Source: Ideonella sp.
GTDB lineage: Bacteria; Pseudomonadota; Gammaproteobacteria; Burkholderiales; Burkholderiaceae_C
Length of the DNA stretch: 64,000 bases
Direction: 5' to 3'
Assembly: GCA_016721465.1 (NCBI GenBank)
Contig: JADKIA010000029.1
Location: 138,822 to 202,821 of the forward strand
The notes under the pieces were generated by a model. The model was not told where the DNA came from, made no database searches, and saw nothing but the letters and a program-made list of their open reading frames with translations. This document shows positions 57,901-64,000 of the stretch, piece by piece (within the stretch, counting starts at the first letter, position 1; every line of letters starts with the position of its first letter). The position numbers and the translations under genes are program-made.

Positions 57901-58618
57901 ATGACCAACCCACCCAACACCCTGAGTCCGGACGAGCGCGAGGCGCTCGCGTGGACCCAGAGCGCGCGATTTCTCACCACGGCCAGCCAGCTCAATCAGC
58001 TGCCGCCGCCGGGCCTGCCGGAGATCGCTTTCGTGGGCCGCAGCAACGCCGGCAAGTCCACCGCGATCAACACCCTGGCAGCAACATCGGCGCCTGGCCT
58101 TCGCGTCAAGACGCCCGGCCGCACCCAGCACATCAACTTGTTCCACGTCGGCCCGGCCGATGCGCCCGACGCGCTGTGGGCCGACCTGCCCGGCTACGGC
58201 TACGCGGCCGTGGCGCGTGGCGCCAAGCTGCGCTGGCAGGAGGTGATGGCCGACTACCGGCGCACCGCCACGCACTGTCGGGCATCGTGATGATGGTGGA
58301 TTCGCGCCACGGTTTCACGCCGCTGGACCTGCAGTTGCTGGAATTCATCTCCCCGCGTGGCACGGGGTGAGGTAAGCTGCTGGTGCGCTGACCAAGGGCC
58401 GACAAGCTCCAACCGCAGCGAATCGCCGCGCGCCTGGACGACGCGCAAAGGTGCTGGGCGACCTGGCCACCGACGACACCGACATCAGCGTGGCGCTGTT
58501 CTCCGCGCTGTCGCGCGGCCTGGCCGATGCCGCCCTCACCCTGCGCGGCTGGGTACCTGCCGGTGCCGGCCGCCTGAGCCGTTTCGCGAGCAAGTGGGTG
58601 CTTGGCCACTTTGCCTGA
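57901..58618 (+). pseudogene. engB: Ribosome-assembly GTPase EngB (YihA/YsxC), frameshifted
   Basis: The first 120 residues read cleanly: LPEIAFVGRSNAGKSTAINT (G1), PGRTQHINLFHVG (G2), WADLPGYGYAAVA (G3). After about 58,268 the frame changes; ALSGIVMMVDSRHGFTPLDL and the G4 motif LTKADK follow in another frame, then VLGDLATDDTDISVALFSAL (G5 region) to a probable TGA at 58616-58618. EngB is needed for 50S assembly and is essential in many bacteria, so these breaks probably reflect sequence error. It is divergent from the cytochrome c gene across 50 bp. Confidence 0.85.
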
Positions 58619-58659
58619 TCCCCACGGGGACGGGCGCCGCATGGCGGCGTCCTCGGCGC

Positions 58660-60877
58660 TCAGGGGGCGCCCGATGAACAAGGCCAGCCCGGTGCGCCTT
58701 GCGGGGCATAGGTGATGCCCAGGAAGACGGGCCCACACCCGTGTCGGCGCCGATGAACAGGCTGGCCCCGGTGCGCAGCCGCGTCAGGCGGATGTCCGAG
58801 CTCTGCACCCAGGCGTTGCCGGCCTCCAGCGTGCCGCCGACGAAGAATCCGCGCGTCAACGCAGGTGTCTGGCTCAGGCGGCGGTACAGGTGAGCCGCGC
58901 CGAACAGCACGTCGTTGCCGGAAAGCTGCCCCGCCCGTAGCCCGACAGCTGGTGAAAGCCGCCCAGGCATAGCGCTCGATCCGGCCGGGTTGCCCTGGTC
59001 GGCGATCTGCAACTGAGCATGGAGGTTGAGCGTGCGCTCCCCAGGTGCGCACGGCCGTGCCTTCGGCCTCCAGACGGTTGAAGTTGCCGCTGAGCGTGCC
59101 GCTGCGGCGGCCGGCCCACACCTGAGCCTCGCCGCGATAGCCACTTTGCGGAAAGCTGGCGAAGTCGAGTTGATCCACCACCACGCGGGCACGCAGCGCA
59201 TCCTCGATCCAGCTCACGCGCTGGTTGAAACCGGTGTAGTCGGTGCTGAACAGTTGCGGCACCGTGCAGTATCAGGCGCGACCAGCCCAGGCGCAGTTCA
59301 CCGAAATCGCCCCAGGGTTGGCCGAGATCGGCACCGATGACGAACTGATTGCGGCGAAAGATGGCGAATTCGTCGCCGGTGGCCGGGTTGTAGCGCGAGA
59401 TGCGGTTGCGGGCCCATCCGGCATAGCCACGAACCATCGTCTGCCGTGGACGCGGTCCAGTTCAGCGGGCGGTACAGCTCGGTGAAGAGCTTGGGCACCT
59501 CGCCGATCTGCAGGCGGTTGCGCCACTGGTGCCGTTGCGTGAGCCAGTGGCGGTTGTGGCTGACCTTCAGGTTGAAGGCGCTGCGGCTGCGGAAGTCGGT
59601 GCTCAGGGTCCAGACCGGCGTGCAGGTAGTTCGGACCCCAGGGCTTTGTCTTCCAGGTCGAACACCAGGCCGTCGGCGCCAGCCTCACGCAGCAGTTGGT
59701 AGTCGGCTCCGGGTGTAGTCGCCACCGCTGGCCAGGCGGCGCGTGTCGCGTCCGGCCTGGGCAATGTCGAAGCGCTGGCCGGGCCTGGTTTCCAGCATCG
59801 GCAACAGGCGCTCTGGGTTGGTGATCGCTGTGCCTTCGATGCGCACGAAGCTCAGCAGCGGCTTGCCGACATCCGGCGTCGGGTGGCGCGAGCGCCAGGC
59901 CGCGTAGGCCGCCGCATCCACGCCCAGCAGCGCCAGCTTGTCGCTGCGGCCCCAGGCGCCAGCCATGCCGAGCGCGATGAAGCGGCCGACCTCGTTGAAG
60001 TCGCTCGAGGTGAGCGTGCCCAGCGAGGGCGCGATCAGCACGTCGCGCGGCGTGAGTGCGCCAGGCTGCGCAGCACATTCTGCTCGGTGAGGATGTTGAC
60101 CATCTGCGGGTCAGGCCGACGGCCGAATGTGTCTCGCGGCCGGCCAACTGCGTGCCGATGTTGACCACGATGACGATGTCCGCGGCCCAGCGCGCGCGTC
60201 ACGTCCACCGGCGTGTTGTTGACCGGGCCACCGTCGCCCAGGATGCGGGCTGTCCACATCGGTGGGCGAGAACACGCCGGGCACGCTCATCGACGAGCGC
60301 AACGCCAGCGCCAGTCGCCGCTGTCCATCACCACACGACCGGTTTCCGTGTCGGTGGCCACGGCTCGGAAGGGGACGGGCGGCTCGTCGAAGCGGGCCAC
60401 GTCGCGCACCGGCAGCGTGTAGTGGCGCAGCAGCGATTCGAGCCCGCGGCTGGAGACGGCGCCCTGTGGCGTGCGCGACTCGCCATTGCGCACTCCCAGC
60501 TCCAGCAACGCCGAGATCTCGCAGTCCTCCTTTGCGGCGCGAACAGCAGCGGCCGCTCGATGCGATTGGCGAAGATCTGGCCCAGCGCAGCGAGCAGCTG
60601 CGCTCCAACTCGTCGGCGCGCATGCCGCCGGCGTACAGACCGCCGACGATGGCGCCCATGGACGTACCCGCGATCGTCGATCGGCACTTGCAGCTGTTCC
60701 AGCACCTGGGGACGCCCACGCGCCAGGCCCTGCGCGCCCCCACCGGACAGCACCAGGCCGATGCGCGGGCGCTGTGGCAGAAGCGCGCGGCCCCGGATCT
60801 TCGGCGGCGTGGCTTGCGCCGTAGCCACGCCCAGGCAGCCCAGCAACAGTCCTGCGAGGCCGGCCAGGCGCGCGCAT
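58660..60877 (-). pseudogene. Patatin-like phospholipase with outer-membrane barrel domain (PlpD type), heavily frameshifted
   Basis: The N-terminal part shows RIGLVLSGGGAQGLA (oxyanion Gly-rich motif) and IAGTSMGAIVGGLYAGG (Ser nucleophile) of the patatin family. The C-terminal part shows FFVGGTLEAGNAWVQSSDIR and TGASLFIGADTGVGPVFLGI-type strands of a Bam/surface-antigen barrel. The extent (about 740 residues) matches PlpD-like proteins, which pass their lipase domain through their own barrel. Frames change at least eight times. The ATG at 60877 shares a base with the TGA of the upstream DUF1631 gene (TGATG). Confidence 0.72.
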
Positions 60878-62372
60878 CAGGCGCCGACGTGCAGGCGCGT
60901 TGCAGCACGCGGTTGGCCGCGTCGCGCACGCAGGGAGCGTGGTTGATAGGCGCGGGCCAGCCGCTCGGCCACCGGGCGGTCCAGGCACGCTGGCGCAGCA
61001 CCCCGGTCTGGTCGGTGGCCGCGTCGCGCAGCAGCCAATGGTCGGCCTCTGGGTCGCACCACCGCGGCTGCACGGCGCTTCACTCGCCATGCAGGTAGGC
61101 GCGCAGCCGATCGCCGCCAGGGGCGATGGGCGCCGGTGCGGGTGGCGGCAGGTCGGGGGGCAGTTCGGCCGGCACGGTGTCCAGCTTGCCCACGTCGATG
61201 GGCTGGTGCGCGGCACTGGATTTCCGCGCGGATGCGGTCGATGGCCAGCCGGCGGCGGCGATGCCCTGGTCGAGCACATGCCGCCGAAGGCCACCAGGCG
61301 GCCGGTGCCCCATTCGAAGGCGCGCAGCGGTGGCCTGGTCTTCGCTCGCCAGGTGGTCCACCAGCTGGCGGCAATAGGCCACGCAACGCCCGGCATCGGC
61401 GGCGGGTGCCGCCTCGACTGCGAAGCCTTCCAGCTGGTCCACGTGAAGCGCCACCGGGGTGGTCGGTGACTCGAGCATGGCCGGTCGCGGACAGCCGCCC
61501 GCATCCGCGGCGGGCTGCAGGCGCAGTACCAGCGGGATGCGCAGACGGCGGCCCGGCTGGCCCAGGCGGCGTCGAACAGGGCGCGTGATCGTTCCACCAG
61601 TTGCGGGTCGACTCCTGGCGCCGCGGGCTTGCCAGCGAGCGCCGCGAGCGTCGGCCCTCGTCCAGTGGTGCGGGGGCATGCTGTGGCGCAGCTTCCGCTC
61701 AGCTGTTGCGGGTTCCGGTTGTCGTGGTTCGGCAGATCCAGCCCGCTGCGCGTGGTGGCGCCTAGCACGATGGTGCGGTAGGCGGCGGGCTGCACGCCCG
61801 CGATTCGCCGCGTGCAGGCGGCCGAGAATCTGGCGAGCGTCTTCGACAGCGGCGTGGCGGCGTCGCGCATGAAGGCGGACGCAGCGCACGCGACACGGGC
61901 ACGTCGCTGACGCCCACCCACAACGAGCGCACATAGCTCTCCGGGCGGAAGGGGTTGTGTGTCGCGCGACGTTCACGTCCACCAGGGCCGAGGGGAAGGC
62001 CTGCAGCTCGCGCAGTTCGAACTCGGCCGCCGATTTCGCGCCACGTTCGACGGCCCGTTTGCCCACGTCGACGCGGTGACCCCGTCCTCCCGATGGCGGG
62101 CTGTGGGCGCGAGACTACCGGGCGGCCGGCGCGGCTTTCGCCCGAGGCGCCCCGTCAATTCGGCGTGGCGCAAGTGCAAACTCGCGCACGGCATCGTTTG
62201 ACCAGGTCGCTGCGATGCTGTGTCAGCACGCGCACCGGGTCGGCACTCATGCGCGACAGCCGCCGGCGTGGCGGCGCCATTGCTCGACGACGGCGTCCAC
62301 CACGGTCCAGCGTGAGCGGCGCACGGCGCAACCATGCGTCGGAGCGAAGTCCCGCAGGGTGGGGCGGGTCAT
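60877..62372 (-). pseudogene. DUF1631-like protein, heavily frameshifted
   Basis: Fragments in three frames suggest DUF1631: NPFRPESYVRSLW near the middle (61,930), FMRDAATPLSKTLARFSAA, AAYRTIVLGATTRSG, then FEWGTGRLVAFGG and a C-terminal RLRAYLHGEW, WLLRDAATDQTGVLRQRA. DUF1631 proteins are large cytoplasmic proteins of unknown function in beta- and gammaproteobacteria and are usually about 700 residues; this one would be about 500. The start MTRPTLRDFAP at 62372 is the best candidate. Family assignment rests on the NP-RPE-Y and C-terminal W-spacing patterns and is tentative. Confidence 0.5.
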
Positions 62373-62423
62373 TGGCGGAGGTGTGCGCAGATTATGGTAC
62401 ACGCCCGGCGTGTCGATGGCGCA

Positions 62424-62450
62424 AGGAAAGGCCGCCCGAAGGGCCGGCCT
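62424..62450 (-). terminator. Intrinsic terminator after groEL
   Basis: On the minus strand AGGCCGGCCC, a TTC loop and GGGCGGCCT form a 9-bp stem with one bulged base, followed by TTCCTT. It lies about 45 bp beyond the groEL stop and before the DUF1631 start, and should end the groEL transcript. Confidence 0.65.
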
Positions 62451-62493
62451 CTTTGTGGCGATCATGAGCCTGCCGGTCTCAGCGCAAGGAGCA

Positions 62494-64000
<1,507 letters not shown>

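Overview
The window looks like a chromosomal segment of a GC-rich betaproteobacterium of the order Burkholderiales, most likely a comamonad or Rubrivivax/Leptothrix-type lineage. The evidence is two Bug-type periplasmic binding proteins, a double-length UvrA, DUF1631 and DUF2783 proteins, a membrane urate hydroxylase (PuuD) purine cluster, and a hairpin-rich intergenic repeat of a kind I associate with comamonads. No rRNA, tRNA, insertion sequence or prophage was seen.

Layout. 1-7.2 kb: end of a DUF349 gene, a VOC protein, a three-gene unit resembling sulfoacetate degradation (Bug binding protein, acylating aldehyde dehydrogenase SauS, CoA ligase SauT), then a GNAT, a RutE-like nitroreductase and a GST. 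7.3-18.9 kb: a urate/allantoin block around a GntR-family regulator. Leftward run HIU hydrolase (uraH), a Bug protein, PuuD, an NCS2 permease and an MFS carrier. Rightward run PuuE allantoinase, a UraD-AllC fusion, an M20 peptidase and a spermidine-synthase-like protein. 18.9-27 kb: a hydrolase, an ECF sigma operon with a three-domain serine hydrolase, and housekeeping or secreted proteins (DUF1232, GNAT, sorbosone-dehydrogenase-like lipoprotein, PLD lipoprotein). 27-37.5 kb: an apparent aromatic-compound block (MBL hydrolase, DUF2783, MhpA-like FAD monooxygenase, VOC protein, MarR regulator) beside a complete Liv-type ABC importer with two binding proteins. 37.7-43.4 kb: a tandem double-length uvrA carrying five indels.

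43.4-50.1 kb is the most notable region: a complete type II-C CRISPR-Cas locus. cas9-cas1-cas2 run leftward. The 36-bp-repeat array (18 recognisable full-length repeats plus one degenerate) reads rightward and ends in a strong intrinsic terminator. A tracrRNA with anti-repeat, extended -10 and terminator hairpin is divergent from cas9. Two extra signals stand out: a second, degenerate tracr-like anti-repeat just upstream of the array, and a DUF6036 nucleotidyltransferase gene pair abutting the array.

50-64 kb: TRAP binding protein, msrPQ, ccsB/resB cytochrome c maturation, a cytochrome c, engB, a patatin/PlpD-type protein, a DUF1631 protein and the 3' part of groEL. Every gene from about 51.4 kb to the right edge carries indels, including the normally essential engB and groEL. 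The simplest reading is declining sequence accuracy toward a contig end, not genuine gene decay, so coordinates there mark gene extents and not uninterrupted reading frames.
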